A stretch of 64,000 bases of DNA from Ensifer canadensis (GTDB lineage: Bacteria; Pseudomonadota; Alphaproteobacteria; Rhizobiales; Rhizobiaceae): positions 2,904,501 to 2,968,500 of the forward strand of contig NZ_CP083370.1 in assembly GCF_017488845.2 (NCBI RefSeq), given 5' to 3'. Numbering within the stretch: position 1 is the first letter of the stretch; every line of letters begins with the position of its first letter. The notes under the pieces are model-generated. The model searched no databases and was not told the DNA's origin. It saw nothing but the letters and a program-made list of their open reading frames with translations. Of the stretch, positions 1 to 9,001 are shown piece after piece. The translations under genes were made by a program, and so were the position numbers.

Positions 1-95
1 TTCTGATCGAGACGGTCAGAAACAACCCGCATCTGCCGCTGCCGCCGACGGCAAAGCAGCGCCTTGCCGAACTGAAGGCGATGGGCCGCGGCTAA
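1..95 (+). CDS. 3' end of a truncated gene, possibly plsC
   Basis: An open frame enters from the left edge and ends with TAA at 93-95, giving about 30 C-terminal residues rich in Pro, Leu and Lys. The fragment is too short to identify. By my memory of gene order in Sinorhizobium meliloti, the gene before the ChaC and DUF2125 genes encodes a 1-acyl-glycerol-3-phosphate acyltransferase (PlsC). That is inference from synteny, not from the residues seen. It converges on the next gene, with about 20 bp between the two stop codons. Confidence 0.4.
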   Translation, partial: LIETVRNNPHLPLPPTAKQRLAELKAMGRG

Positions 96-115
96 ACCGA
101 GCCTGATCCCGGACA

Positions 116-646
116 TTATGCGTTAAGGGTCGCCACGACCTCTTCCAGCCAATGGTCGCGAATGCCCATCTCCTTGAGGTGGGCAAGCGTGTTGAACACG
201 TATTCGCTGTTCGGACCCGACTTTCCCGACGAGACGGCGACGATCGCCGCAGCCTCCGGAGCGCTCAGCGCTCCGGCATACTGCACATGGGCGCGGTCGA
301 TCACATAGGTCAGCGCCGGAACCCGCCGCCCGTCGGCAAGCTGCACCGGCATCGTCTTTTCCTTGTAGACATGCGTGACAAGCTCGCGTTCCCGCAAATA
401 GTCGATCACCGCCGCCCTCTCGCCGTTGTCGATGCGAAAAGCCGCGCCGATGCACGAGCCGCCATAGTCGAGCCCGAGCACCAGGCCCGGCCGCTGCTGA
501 GTACCGCGATGCACCCAAGAGCGCACGCAAAGCGACCGACGATAGCCAAATGCCCGCGCCGTCGATCTTTCCTCGAACCGGAAGCCCGGGTTCCACATCA
601 GCGACCCGTAGCCAAAGACCCAAAATTCGTCCATATCCACTGTCAT
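116..646 (-). CDS. ChaC-like gamma-glutamylcyclotransferase
   Basis: The 176-residue product belongs to the gamma-glutamylcyclotransferase fold family, ChaC branch. Characterised members release 5-oxoproline from glutathione or other gamma-glutamyl peptides in the cytoplasm. The N-terminal FGYGSLMW (about residues 11-18) is the family's substrate-loop signature, and the length is near the usual 175-230. The ATG at 646 is used; an ATG four codons later is equally possible and neither has a strong ribosome site. It is divergent from the DUF2125 gene across about 190 bp that must hold both promoters. The family assignment is firm, but the exact substrate is not shown. Confidence 0.85.
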   Translation of the reverse strand: MTVDMDEFWVFGYGSLMWNPGFRFEERSTARAFGYRRSLCVRSWVHRGTQQRPGLVLGLDYGGSCIGAAFRIDNGERAAVIDYLRERELVTHVYKEKTMPVQLADGRRVPALTYVIDRAHVQYAGALSAPEAAAIVAVSSGKSGPNSEYVFNTLAHLKEMGIRDHWLEEVVATLNA

Positions 647-839
647 TCAATCCGCGCTGTCTGCTCATCGCCGAATCGTCGGCTCATCGGTGGCCAGCCA
701 TGTCGGTTTTTCTACGGCACAGCATCTCGGCACGGAAGAGACAAGTCGTTCCCGTGCATAGAATGAAAGATAATAAGCAGGATCGGCGGCGCCACCCGAA
801 AGGCGGCCGCGATCTGAGTTTGGTGGAGTACGCGTTACC

Positions 840-1853
840 ATGACCGCAACCGCAGTCGCCAATCCCTCGCCGGTCAGCCGGAAGTTTCGCTGGCTTATCG
901 CCGGCATAGTGATCGTCTGTGCCGCCTATTCGGCCGGCTGGTATGCCGTCGCCGACCAGGTCGAGAAGCGCCTGACGACCCAGCTCGCGGACGGCCGGGC
1001 AAACGGGCTCGGCGGCGAGTGCACGAACATGGACGTGCGCGGCTTCCCGTTCCGCATCGGCCTGTTCTGCGACAAGGTCAATCTCGACGACACCCGCCGC
1101 GGTGCCTCCGCCTCCTTCGGCGCGCTTCGGACCGCGGCACAAGTCTACCAGCCCAGCCATGCGATCATCGAGCTCGATGGTCCGGCCGAACTGCGCGTTT
1201 CGCCCGACCTCAATGTCTCGGCCGACTGGACGCTGCTGCATGCAAGCGTCAGGGCGACCCTTTCCGGGCTCGACCGCAGTTCGCTGACCTATGACAACCT
1301 GACCGGCACCGTGCGCCTGCCGCTGACCGGCGACAGCTTCGGCTTCGGCGCCAGCCACGGCGAAATGCACCTGCGTCAGAACGGCAACGATCTCGATGCG
1401 GCCTTGAGCGTCGACAAGCTCGATCTTCGTCCTGAGAACGGCGCAAGCTTCGCGCCACCCGCCAATCTTGCCGCCGACCTCACCTTTGTCGACAAGGCGA
1501 GCTGGATGGGCTCCGGCATCCCGACGCCGGCGATGCTGCGCGGGAGCAAGGGCGAACTGCGCCAGATGACAGTCGACCTTGGCTCGGGCATGAACGCCAA
1601 GCTGTCGGGCCCCTTCTCGGTCAACGACCAGGGGCTGATCTCCGGCGAGTTTTCGCTGACGATGACCAATATCGACGCCTGGCGCACAAACCTGGTCACG
1701 CTGATCCCCGACGATGCGAACCTGGTCAACAACACGGCCAACATGCTGAAGGCGCTGGCCAACGGCAAGAACGAGGCGACAGTCAAGCTCAACGTGCGCG
1801 ACGGCACCGCCTTCCTCGCCTTCATCCCGATCGGCGTGCTGCCGACGCTCTGA
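840..1853 (+). CDS. DUF2125 family exported or membrane-anchored protein
   Basis: The 337-residue product has an N-terminal hydrophobic segment (about residues 17-35) after a short basic stretch, consistent with a signal anchor or signal peptide. The rest looks like the DUF2125 family of alphaproteobacteria, beta-rich envelope-associated proteins of unknown function. Near residues 60-80 are two cysteines (GECTNM and LFCDKV) that could form a disulfide in the periplasm. The gene ends just before a strong bidirectional terminator and converges on tyrC. No function can be assigned beyond the probable envelope location. Confidence 0.8.
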   Translation: MTATAVANPSPVSRKFRWLIAGIVIVCAAYSAGWYAVADQVEKRLTTQLADGRANGLGGECTNMDVRGFPFRIGLFCDKVNLDDTRRGASASFGALRTAAQVYQPSHAIIELDGPAELRVSPDLNVSADWTLLHASVRATLSGLDRSSLTYDNLTGTVRLPLTGDSFGFGASHGEMHLRQNGNDLDAALSVDKLDLRPENGASFAPPANLAADLTFVDKASWMGSGIPTPAMLRGSKGELRQMTVDLGSGMNAKLSGPFSVNDQGLISGEFSLTMTNIDAWRTNLVTLIPDDANLVNNTANMLKALANGKNEATVKLNVRDGTAFLAFIPIGVLPTL

Positions 1854-1902
1854 TCCCGGTGCAGCGAAAAGCCGCTCGCTCTGGCGGCCTTCGCGAGAAT
1901 AC

Positions 1903-1943
1903 AAAGAGCCCGGGGCGTGGATGATCCACGCCCCGGGCTCTTT
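1903..1943. terminator. bidirectional intrinsic terminator
   Basis: A perfect inverted repeat with 20-bp arms (1903-1922 and 1924-1943) and a one-base centre starts with AAAGAGCCCGGG and ends with TTT. It gives a GC-rich stem with A/T tails on both strands. It lies between the convergent DUF2125 and tyrC genes and can terminate both. Confidence 0.9.
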
Positions 1944-1953
1944 CGTTTATCGG

Positions 1954-2880
1954 CTACTTCTGATCCATCGCGTGACGGCCGAAGTCCGGCATGGCCGTGT
2001 CCTGACCTGCCTGGATGATCGACCGCCGGATCGCGCGGGTGCGGGTGAAGAGATCGAACAGCTTGTCGCCGTCGCCCCAGCGGATTGCCCGCTGCAGATA
2101 GGCGAGGTCCTCGGAAAACCGCGACAGCATTTCGAGGATCGCGTCCTTGTTGTGCAGGCAGACGTCGCGCCACATGGTTGGGTCGGACGCGGCCAGGCGG
2201 GTGAAGTCGCGGAAACCGGACGCGGAATATTTGATGACTTCGGATTCGGTCACCGCTTCCAGATCGTCCGCCGTGCCGACGATGTTGTAGGCGATGATGT
2301 GCGGTAGGTGCGAGACGATCGCCAGCACCTTGTCGTGATGCTCGGCATCCATTTGCTCGACCATAGAACCAAGCGTTTCCCAGAACAGCCGCAGCCGCGC
2401 GATCGCTTCCTCGTCCTGGCCGTCCGGCGGCGTCAGGATGCACCAGCGACCGCGGAAGAGGCCGACGAAGCCGGCGTCCGGACCGGAATGCTCGGTACCG
2501 GCGATCGGATGCCCTGGCACGAAATGAACCGTGGCGGGCAGATGCGGCGCCATCTGGGCGATGACCGAGCCCTTGGTCGAGCCGACATCGGTGACGATCG
2601 CGCCAGGCTTCAGGTGGGCGGCGATTTCCGCGGCCACCGCACCGGACGCACCGACAGGCACCGACACGATGACGAGATCGGCACCGCGCACCGCATCGGC
2701 AGCCGACAGCGTATAGCGATCGCCAAGGCCAAGCTCCTCGGCGCGCGAAAGCGTCGCTTCGCTGCGGGTCGAGATCACCAGGGTTTGGGCGAGCTGCTTG
2801 TCTCGGATTTCCCGGGCGATCGATGAGCCGATGAGGCCGATGCCGATAAGTGCGATCGTTTCAAACTGCTGTGTCATCAT
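1954..2880 (-). CDS. tyrC: prephenate/arogenate dehydrogenase (tyrosine synthesis)
   Basis: The 308-residue product oxidatively decarboxylates prephenate or arogenate, the tyrosine branch of aromatic biosynthesis. An N-terminal Rossmann motif IGIGLIGSS (about residues 11-20) binds NAD(P). The body carries the TyrA-family conserved blocks, for example DVGSTKG and [12 protein letters not shown], followed by the helical dimerisation domain. No chorismate-mutase domain is fused. The ATG at 2880 overlaps the hisC stop codon by 4 bp (ATGA), so the two genes are translationally coupled. HisC-like enzymes often also transaminate aromatic precursors, so the pairing makes metabolic sense. Confidence 0.92.
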   Translation of the reverse strand: MMTQQFETIALIGIGLIGSSIAREIRDKQLAQTLVISTRSEATLSRAEELGLGDRYTLSAADAVRGADLVIVSVPVGASGAVAAEIAAHLKPGAIVTDVGSTKGSVIAQMAPHLPATVHFVPGHPIAGTEHSGPDAGFVGLFRGRWCILTPPDGQDEEAIARLRLFWETLGSMVEQMDAEHHDKVLAIVSHLPHIIAYNIVGTADDLEAVTESEVIKYSASGFRDFTRLAASDPTMWRDVCLHNKDAILEMLSRFSEDLAYLQRAIRWGDGDKLFDLFTRTRAIRRSIIQAGQDTAMPDFGRHAMDQK

Positions 2881-3983
2881 TTCCGTCCCATGAATTCTGT
2901 CAGTGCCGCGATCACGCCCTCATTGGCTTCCTGCGAGCCGATGGTCATGCGCAGGGCATTGGGAAAGCCGTAGGCCGCAATCGCACGCAGGATGTAGCCG
3001 CGATGAGTGAGGAACGTATCCGCGTCGTTCGCACGCATGCCGTCCTCGTCCGGGAAATGGATGAGCACGAAGTTGGTAACCGATAGCGTGATCGTGAGAC
3101 CGATCGATTCCACCGCGCGGCTGACACGCTCCAGCCAGACGAGGTTATGGTCGACCGCCTCAGCGACGAAGGCCTGATCGCGCACGGCCGCGGCACCGGC
3201 TGCAATCGCCGCCGCACTGAGGTTGAACGGCCCGCGCACGCGATCGACCGCGTCGATCACTTGCGGCGGAGCGTACATCCAGCCGATACGCAGACCGGCA
3301 AGACCGTAGATCTTGGAGAACGTCCGGGTCATGACGACGTTGCGGTTGGCCGACACCAGTTCGAGCCCGGCCGCATAATCGTTGCGCCGAACATATTCGG
3401 CATAGGCGGCATCGAGCACCAGAAGCACGCCCTCGGGCAGGCCCGCATGCAGACGGCGAACTTCGTCGACGGGAATATAGGTTCCAGTCGGGTTCGCCGG
3501 ATTGGCGATGAAGACGATCTTCGTGCGCTCGGTGACCGCCGCGAGAATGGCATCGACGTCGACGGTCGCGTTGCGCTCCTTGACCATGACCGGCGTACCG
3601 CCGGCGGCCATGATCTGGATCTTGTAGACCACGAACCCGTGCTCCGTGATGATGCCTTCGTCGCCGGGCGCCAGATAGGTGTGGCACAGGAGACCGAGCA
3701 GTTCGTCCGAGCCGTTGCCGCACAGGATGTTTGCCGGGTTGAGCCCGTGCACAGCACCGATCGCCGCGCGCAGCGCCTGGGCCTGGCCGTCGGGGTAGCG
3801 CTCCAGGTTGAAGGCCGCGGCCTGGAAGGCCTCGATCGCCCTGGGGCTGGCGCCGAGTGGCGTCTCGTTGGACGAGAGCTTGTGGACCTTGGCGACACCG
3901 GGGGCATGCTCCTTGCCGGGCACATAGGCGGCAATGTCCAGAATGCCGGGACGCGGCTGCGGGCTCTTCGAGGCAAGGCTCAT
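2877..3983 (-). CDS. hisC: histidinol-phosphate aminotransferase family enzyme
   Basis: A 368-residue fold-type I PLP aminotransferase. It likely converts imidazole-acetol phosphate to histidinol phosphate and may also act on aromatic amino acids, given the tyrC neighbour. The start [15 protein letters not shown] is typical of rhizobial HisC. The PLP lysine lies in [12 protein letters not shown], and the HisC block [10 protein letters not shown] is present. I chose the ATG at 3983 because the longer frame begins at TTG (4016) and adds 11 residues not typical of the family. The gene overlaps tyrC by 4 bp and follows the methyltransferase gene on the same strand, separated by 90 bp. Confidence 0.9.
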   Translation of the reverse strand: MSLASKSPQPRPGILDIAAYVPGKEHAPGVAKVHKLSSNETPLGASPRAIEAFQAAAFNLERYPDGQAQALRAAIGAVHGLNPANILCGNGSDELLGLLCHTYLAPGDEGIITEHGFVVYKIQIMAAGGTPVMVKERNATVDVDAILAAVTERTKIVFIANPANPTGTYIPVDEVRRLHAGLPEGVLLVLDAAYAEYVRRNDYAAGLELVSANRNVVMTRTFSKIYGLAGLRIGWMYAPPQVIDAVDRVRGPFNLSAAAIAAGAAAVRDQAFVAEAVDHNLVWLERVSRAVESIGLTITLSVTNFVLIHFPDEDGMRANDADTFLTHRGYILRAIAAYGFPNALRMTIGSQEANEGVIAALTEFMGRK

Positions 3984-4073
3984 CGGATCAGCTTTCAAGG
4001 CAGGAAATGAGGCCAAGCCAATACCGGCGCAATCGGCATTTGTCGAGGGTCGGCAAGCCCGGCAGAGTGGCGA

Positions 4074-4829
4074 TCAAGGCTGGGCGCGCGGGCGCTCCCG
4101 GGTGCTCGGGATACCCTGTGGCGCCAGCACCGGCACGAACACGCGCCGCGACGCACGCGCGGCAACCGGCAGGCCCTGATAAAGCCGCTTCTGCGCCTCC
4201 ACCACGATCACGCCCGAGAAGACCGGCCAGAGCGAGCGGCCAAGCCGCTCGAAGCCCCGGCGCAGGCGCAGGATCATCTTCAGCTTCGACGGCGGGAAGA
4301 ACAGTGCCTCCGACGAGGCGCCGGGTGTGAAGTTCGTCTCGCGCAGAAGCGCCGTCAGCTGACCGCGCGAATAGGGCCGCCCCGAGCCGAACGGCGTATG
4401 CTCCATGCGCGCCCAGACACCACGACGATTGGGCACGACGATCACCAGCCGGCCGCCCGGCGCCAGCACCCGCCAGATCTCCTTCATCGTCTCGCGCGGG
4501 CTTTCGGCAAATTCCAGCGAATGCACCATCAAAACCCGGTCGATGGAAGAATCGGGCAGCGGCAATTCCTCGTCGAACACCAGCGCGGTCGACGACAACT
4601 CGGCAACCGGCCAGTTCACCGCCCCCTGCCCCGCCGGCATGAAAGCAAAGGTCCGCTCCGTGTCCTTCCGGAAACGCTCGAGATAGGGCACGGCATAGCC
4701 GAGCCCGACAAGCCGCTCCTCGGGCAGGCGCGCCCAGACCGAAGACAGCGCAATGGTGACGGACTGTTCGGCCATGCGGCCCAGTTCGGAGTGATAGAAT
4801 TCTCGGAGGTCGACGATATCGGTGTGCAT
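4074..4829 (-). CDS. class I SAM-dependent methyltransferase
   Basis: A 251-residue protein of the UbiE/Methyltransf_11 type. The motif LPDSSIDRVLMVHSLEF (middle third) followed by VLAPGGRLVIVVPNRRG matches motifs II and III of SAM methyltransferases; motif I is weak (LVGLGYAVPYLERF). The C-terminal 60 residues are basic and may contact membrane or RNA. The frame can be extended to a GTG at 4898, but ATG codons at 4838 and 4829 give the natural N-terminus. It lies upstream of hisC in the same direction and divergent from gloB. Substrate unknown. Confidence 0.75.
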   Translation of the reverse strand: MHTDIVDLREFYHSELGRMAEQSVTIALSSVWARLPEERLVGLGYAVPYLERFRKDTERTFAFMPAGQGAVNWPVAELSSTALVFDEELPLPDSSIDRVLMVHSLEFAESPRETMKEIWRVLAPGGRLVIVVPNRRGVWARMEHTPFGSGRPYSRGQLTALLRETNFTPGASSEALFFPPSKLKMILRLRRGFERLGRSLWPVFSGVIVVEAQKRLYQGLPVAARASRRVFVPVLAPQGIPSTRERPRAQP

Positions 4830-4917
4830 GCGCAACATGTTAGCCTTGAAGCGGTAGACTTCAAGGCAAGCCTCGCTACATTCGGCGGCAGTCACCACAG
4901 CACCGCATGCTCATAGA

Positions 4918-5002
4918 GCGTGCAAAGGGGCGCTGTAGCGTTAAACTCGCCGCATGATTTGTCCTTTGATCGACCGCGATCGAAGGCGCCTGCAGCAGAA
5001 GC
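4918..5002. repeat. dispersed rhizobial palindromic repeat, type A copy 1
   Basis: The segment has the block GCTGTAGCG, then a GCATGATTTG core, an imperfect palindrome around GATCGACCGCGATC, and CTGCAGCAG. It matches the copies at 9640-9745, 18210-18272 and 7196-7301 in block order. It occupies the divergent spacer between the methyltransferase gene and gloB. This is the most decayed copy. Confidence 0.65.
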
Positions 5003-5020
5003 CCGATCGGAAGACACGCC

Positions 5021-5791
5021 ATGGCCGCGCTCGAACTTGACCTCTTTCTTTGCCGCACCGACAATTTCGGCGTGCTGCTGCACGATCCGGTAAGCGGCGC
5101 CACCGCCTCGATCGACGCGCCCGAGGAGCAGCCGATCCTGGAGGCCCTGGAGCGGCGTGGCTGGACGCTCACCCATATCCTCACCACCCATCACCACGGA
5201 GACCATGTCGCGGCCAACGTCGCGCTCAAGGATCGTTTCGGCGCCACCATCATCGGGCCGGCGGCAGAGGCGGCCAATATCCCCGGCATCGACAGGAGCG
5301 TGCGTCACGCTGAACGCTTCGATTTTGCCGGCCACCCGGTCGACGTCATCGAGACGCCCGGCCACACCGCCGGCCATATCTGTTTCCACCTTCCTGAGGA
5401 TAAGCTGCTCTTTGCCGCCGACACCCTGTTTGCGCTCGGCTGCGGCCGCCTGTTCGAGGGAACGCCGGAAACGATGTGGCAGTCGCTCAGCCGACTTCTC
5501 GCCCTGCCCGACGACACTACTGTTTATTTCGGCCACGAATACACGCTGTCGAACGCCCATTTCGCCGTGACGATCGACCCGGACAATGATGCATTGAGGG
5601 AGCGTGCGGCCGAGATCGAAGAAACCCGCTGCGATGGCGGCTTTACGGCGCCGACGACCATCGGCCTCGAAAGGCGCACCAACCCGTTCCTGCGCGCCGC
5701 CGACCCGAAGATCCGCGCGCATCTCGGCATGGAAGGGGCGACCGATGCGGCTGTCTTTGCCGAAATCCGCAAGCGCAAGGATAATTTCTGA
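5021..5791 (+). CDS. gloB: hydroxyacylglutathione hydrolase (glyoxalase II)
   Basis: A 256-residue metallo-beta-lactamase-fold thioesterase that hydrolyses S-lactoylglutathione to lactate and glutathione, completing methylglyoxal detoxification. The dinuclear metal motif THHHGDH is at about residues 56-62. The second ligand set follows at GHTAGH and the third at the GHEYT block, as in glyoxalase II. Its length equals that of the family. It overlaps the next gene's start by one base (TGATG), so both are probably co-transcribed. Confidence 0.93.
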   Translation: MAALELDLFLCRTDNFGVLLHDPVSGATASIDAPEEQPILEALERRGWTLTHILTTHHHGDHVAANVALKDRFGATIIGPAAEAANIPGIDRSVRHAERFDFAGHPVDVIETPGHTAGHICFHLPEDKLLFAADTLFALGCGRLFEGTPETMWQSLSRLLALPDDTTVYFGHEYTLSNAHFAVTIDPDNDALRERAAEIEETRCDGGFTAPTTIGLERRTNPFLRAADPKIRAHLGMEGATDAAVFAEIRKRKDNF

Positions 5792-6234
5792 TGACGGCCG
5801 ATCAGGAACTGACGCCGGCCGCCATCATCGAGATCCTTGGGCTGACGCGCCACCCCGAAGGGGGCTGGTATGTGCAGACCTTCCGCGACGCCAACGGCGG
5901 GCCGCGCGGCCACTCGACGGCGATCTACTATCTGCTGGAGCGCGGCGAGCGCTCGCACTGGCATCGGGTACGTGACGCCGCCGAGGTCTGGCATCACTAT
6001 GCTGGCGCGCCGCTGGAGCTCAGCATTGCCGCCGACAGCGAGCCTGCAACGGTTCTGCGCCTCGGCCCCGGCATTCTCGGCGGCGAGCGCCCACAGGGGC
6101 TCGTGCCGCCCAACTGGTGGCAATCCGCCGTCTCGCTCGGCGACTGGACGCTTGTCGGCTGCACGGTGGCGCCGGGCTTCGATTTCTCAGTCTTCGAGAT
6201 GGCGGCCCCCGACTGGGCGCCGCCTGAGAAATAG
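5791..6234 (+). CDS. cupin superfamily protein, DUF985/Cupin_5
   Basis: A 147-residue single-domain cupin of the DUF985 family. Conserved blocks are HPEGGWY near the N-terminus, the HWHRV metal-binding strand and WHHYAG, ending with VAPGFDFSVFEMA. Rhizobial members commonly follow gloB, but their activity is not established. The start codon shares a base with the gloB stop, which implies translational coupling. Confidence 0.85.
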   Translation: MTADQELTPAAIIEILGLTRHPEGGWYVQTFRDANGGPRGHSTAIYYLLERGERSHWHRVRDAAEVWHHYAGAPLELSIAADSEPATVLRLGPGILGGERPQGLVPPNWWQSAVSLGDWTLVGCTVAPGFDFSVFEMAAPDWAPPEK

Positions 6235-6276
6235 AGCATTTTCAGGAAAAGTGTGAAGCGGTTTTCCGCCCGGAAG
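6235..6276. repeat. short dispersed repeat, type B copy 1
   Basis: AGAGCATTTTCAGGAAAAGT followed by GTGAAGCGGTTTTCCG resembles a short element often seen after rhizobial genes. A related copy lies at 24386-24431. It fills the convergent junction between the cupin and EamA genes and could form a hairpin through AAAACCGC/GCGGTTTT-like arms. Confidence 0.5.
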
Positions 6277-6277
6277 G

Positions 6278-7168
6278 TTACTCTGCCGGCTGCACCGCCG
6301 TGCGCGCCTTACGAAAGATCATGTCCTTGGCCGCCAGCACCGCGCCGCCCGTCACGAAAAGGCATGCGGCGGCGATACGCCATGACGGCTCGGCAAAACC
6401 GAACAGGATGAGGATCAGCGTCGACAGAACCGGTGCGGCGTAGCTGGCAACGCCGAGCAGCTGGATATTGCCGTTCTTGACGCCGAAGTCCCAGGCATAG
6501 AAGGCGGCACCGACCGGCAGCAGGCCGAGGCCCGCAACCGCCAGCCACTCGAACGTCGTTTCCGGCCAGACGGTCGTCTCGAGACCAAGATGGCAGACGA
6601 ACGAGAGAAGCGATGTCGCCAGGCAGAAGCCGGTGACGACGTCGGTCGAGACCGCCTCGAAGCGGCGCGTCAGCAGCGAATAACCGGACCAGGTGAAGGC
6701 GCACAGCAGGGCTGCGCCGTACCCCATCAGATAGGCGTCGTCAAAGGCGATACCGTTGCGGGCGATGATCATGATCGTTCCCATCAGGCCGGCAAAAGCG
6801 CCGGCAACGTGGTACCAGCGCAGCCGCTCGCCCGGCAATAGGGCAGAGCCGACGACGATCAGCAGCGGCCAGAGATAGGCGATCAGACCGGCTTCGACAG
6901 CCGGCGCGTTGCGAAGTGCGGTAAAGTAGAGAAAGTGATAACCGAAAAGACCGGCGATGCCGGTGATCCAGACCTTCGCCGGCTGCTTCAACAGCGCCAG
7001 CCGCTCCGGCTTCAGCGCGAGAACGACGACCCCCGGAATGCTGCCGATGAGGAAACAGATGGCTGACAACTGGAACGGCGGCATCTTGCCGGATGCAGCG
7101 GTAAACAGCGCCAGGAGCGACCACATCAAAATGGCGGTTGCACCGATCAACGTTGCCTTGAATTTCAT
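6278..7168 (-). CDS. EamA/DMT-family exporter, YddG-like
   Basis: A 296-residue inner-membrane protein with ten predicted hydrophobic helices in two EamA repeats. The N-terminal KATLIG..AILMWS and the AYLWPLLIVV block resemble YddG, an exporter of aromatic amino acids. The actual substrate here is not determined. The ATG at 7168 has a good GAGGGGA site. The gene stands alone between two repeat elements. Confidence 0.8.
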   Translation of the reverse strand: MKFKATLIGATAILMWSLLALFTAASGKMPPFQLSAICFLIGSIPGVVVLALKPERLALLKQPAKVWITGIAGLFGYHFLYFTALRNAPAVEAGLIAYLWPLLIVVGSALLPGERLRWYHVAGAFAGLMGTIMIIARNGIAFDDAYLMGYGAALLCAFTWSGYSLLTRRFEAVSTDVVTGFCLATSLLSFVCHLGLETTVWPETTFEWLAVAGLGLLPVGAAFYAWDFGVKNGNIQLLGVASYAAPVLSTLILILFGFAEPSWRIAAACLFVTGGAVLAAKDMIFRKARTAVQPAE

Positions 7169-7195
7169 GTCTTATCCCCTCGTGCAGCCTCCAAC

Positions 7196-7301
7196 TGCAT
7201 AATTCCTTAGATCGGAATCGATTTAAGGAGAAAATTATGCAGCAAGCTTCAAGCGCTACAGCGCAGCACGTCACGTTTGACGCGCTGCGCTGTAGCGGAA
7301 A
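7196..7301. repeat. dispersed palindromic repeat, type A copy 2 (inverted)
   Basis: The palindrome GCATAATTCCTTAGATCGGA..TTTAAGGAGAAAATTATGC is followed by CGCTACAGCGCAGC and GCTGCGCTGTAGCG. It carries the same two modules as the other type A copies but in the opposite orientation. Both modules are self-complementary, so the RNA would fold into two hairpins. It lies just upstream of the EamA gene start. Confidence 0.75.
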
Positions 7302-7321
7302 CCGGCGCGGATAAAATCACG

Positions 7322-7361
7322 ACTCGGCGCGAAATGTTAGTACTCGGCGTGAAATGTTAGT
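7322..7361 (+). repeat. two tandem 20-bp repeats
   Basis: ACTCGGCGCGAAATGTTAGT at 7322-7341 is followed directly by ACTCGGCGTGAAATGTTAGT at 7342-7361, with 19 of 20 bases identical. On the other strand the core reads ACTAACATTTC, which resembles the repeated ends of some IS21-family insertion sequences. No transposase is present, so it may be an end remnant. Confidence 0.7.
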
Positions 7362-7384
7362 GATAATCTCCACCATTCGGTGGA

Positions 7385-8161
7385 TCAACCGCCGAATCGC
7401 GTCGCGGAAACCGTCACGGGGCCAAGCTTGGTCGGGATGCGCACATAGACGGGCGCATAGACATCGACGACATCAGATTTGGCAAACCAGATTTCCATGG
7501 TCTGCAGCTGCCTGAGATATTCGACGTCTTCGCGCCCCTTCTTGTAGCCCGCCTTCGGAACAAAGCGGATGCCGCAGACGATCACCTCGCCTTCGAATCC
7601 CTTGGTCTTGAACGGCCTGGTCCCCCTCGCCGACAGCTTGATGTCGAGACGCGATTCGCCGTCGAAGATCGGAAGGGTATTGGGGCAGACGCGGGCATTA
7701 CCGGGAATGATAAGGCCGGACAAGGGATCGAGCACGTTGCGCATGTCGCGCGAGGTCACCGGCACCCAGTTCTTCGGCAGCGGCGTGCGCTTCGGATTCA
7801 TGCTGGCATGCACGACGTTGCCGTTGCTGTAGGTGACGCTGATCGCCCGGCCCTTCTTGCCGCTGCGATAGGACATCGAATATTCGTTTGCGCGCAGATA
7901 GTCGCGGCCGATGACGCCGGAAACACGGGTCTGCCCCGAAGTCCGGCTGAAAATGTCGACGAGGCCGGCCGAATGCAGCGTTCCTGATATCGTGTAGCGA
8001 TTCTTTACAAGCGCCGTATGGAACGACGCTCTCGCAAGCGGCAAACCGGCAAGCGAGATGCTGTAATCCGTCTGATGTTCGATATCTGCAGCAAGCGATG
8101 CTGTGGAAAACATTGCCACTGACAACAGCGCTACCGCGCGAGAACCGATGCGCAACTTCAT
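7385..8161 (-). CDS. DUF3108 family exported protein
   Basis: A 258-residue protein with a signal peptide ending near residue 24 (STASLAAD), followed by a DUF3108 domain. The DUF3108 pattern starts with DYSISLAGLPLARASF and continues with HSAGLVDIFSR and YSMSYRSGKKGR. Members are periplasmic or outer-membrane-associated beta-rich proteins of unknown role. The ATG at 8161 is the only sensible start. It is divergent from rpmB. Confidence 0.82.
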   Translation of the reverse strand: MKLRIGSRAVALLSVAMFSTASLAADIEHQTDYSISLAGLPLARASFHTALVKNRYTISGTLHSAGLVDIFSRTSGQTRVSGVIGRDYLRANEYSMSYRSGKKGRAISVTYSNGNVVHASMNPKRTPLPKNWVPVTSRDMRNVLDPLSGLIIPGNARVCPNTLPIFDGESRLDIKLSARGTRPFKTKGFEGEVIVCGIRFVPKAGYKKGREDVEYLRQLQTMEIWFAKSDVVDVYAPVYVRIPTKLGPVTVSATRFGG

Positions 8162-8427
8162 GCCCTGAGAGATCCATTACTCGAATGCCGTCGCCATGCC
8201 TTGGAATGCAGGTCGTTTACGGCTTTTCTACGCCTTTTCCGACAGATCCGGCGGCCGGAACGCTACCGCATCATGGACCTCTGCTGCATCCGCAGGACAA
8301 CAGATAGCGCATCGTAAATCAGCTTGGAATGACTCGCGTGAAGCATTATTGTGGCCGCGATCGAGCTTGCCTGATGCAGAAACAGCCGGGAGAAACGGCG
8401 GTTTTCCGAGAATGCAAGAGGTTTGGC

Positions 8428-8456
8428 TTGACGGGCGGGCTGTCTCTGACTATAGA
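8428..8456 (+). promoter_or_regulatory. vegetative promoter of rpmB
   Basis: CTTGACG at 8427-8433 and CTATAGA at 8450-8456 give a TTGACG/TATAGA pair with a 17-bp spacer. This fits the alphaproteobacterial RpoD consensus. The start site would lie near 8463, giving a leader of about 88 nt. The rest of the 8162-8550 spacer must also hold the DUF3108 promoter on the other strand; I see nothing else in it. Confidence 0.75.
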
Positions 8457-8550
8457 ACCGCAACTTTCCAATAATGGCCAACAGGAACGCGGCCTGGGCT
8501 CTGGGCCCGCTACCGCATCGTCCGGCGGCGATAAAGAGAATAGGTGTACC

Positions 8551-8847
8551 ATGTCCCGTAGTTGCGAATTGACCGGCAAGGGCGTCCAGTCGGGCAACAA
8601 TGTCAGCCACGCCAACAACAAGACCAAGCGCAAGTTCCTTCCGAACCTGTGCAACGTCACGCTGATTTCCGATGCTCTCGGCCAGCGCTTCCGCCTGCGC
8701 GTTTCCGCAGCGGCTCTCCGCTCGGTTGAACACCGCGGTGGTCTTGACGCTTTCCTCGTGAAGGCCGACGAGAACGAGCTGAGCATGCGCGCTCGCCTGC
8801 TGCGCCGTCAGATCGTCAAGAAGAACGCTGAAGCCGCTGCCGCTTAA
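8551..8847 (+). CDS. rpmB: 50S ribosomal protein L28
   Basis: A 98-residue L28 family protein. It starts [11 protein letters not shown], contains [14 protein letters not shown], and ends in an alanine-rich tail typical of alphaproteobacterial L28. It is part of the large ribosomal subunit near the exit region. The frame is open further upstream, but ATG 8551 is the family start and has AGG at a proper distance. It is flanked by a vegetative promoter and an intrinsic terminator, so it forms a single-gene unit. Confidence 0.97.
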   Translation: MSRSCELTGKGVQSGNNVSHANNKTKRKFLPNLCNVTLISDALGQRFRLRVSAAALRSVEHRGGLDAFLVKADENELSMRARLLRRQIVKKNAEAAAA

Positions 8848-8879
8848 TCAGCGCCAGCGTCTGTCTTCGACACGACTTT

Positions 8880-8914
8880 AAAAAGGCTTGCGGGTTTATC
8901 CGGCAAGCCTTTTT
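8880..8914 (+). terminator. rpmB intrinsic terminator
   Basis: Arms AAAAAGGCTTGC and GCAAGCCTTTTT enclose a short loop and end in a T-run, about 33 bp after the rpmB stop. Confidence 0.92.
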
Positions 8915-8956
8915 CTCGTGTTTAATTTGCAGATTTTCATCGGCCCGGCGTTCAAG

Positions 8957-9001
8957 CCTGGCTTCCGCTCAACTGGTGGCATCTCCCAGGATAAAAAAAT
9001 G
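8957..9001 (+). promoter_or_regulatory. candidate preQ1-like riboswitch before yhhQ
   Basis: A short stem CCTGG (8957-8961) and CCAGG (8986-8990) is followed immediately by ATAAAAAA, the A-rich tail that characterises the preQ1-I class. The loop base string GCAT (8979-8982) could pair with ATGC at 8999-9002 and cover the start codon. The downstream gene is a predicted queuosine-precursor transporter, a known target class. The loop is longer than in classical preQ1-I aptamers, so this is only a candidate. Confidence 0.35.
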
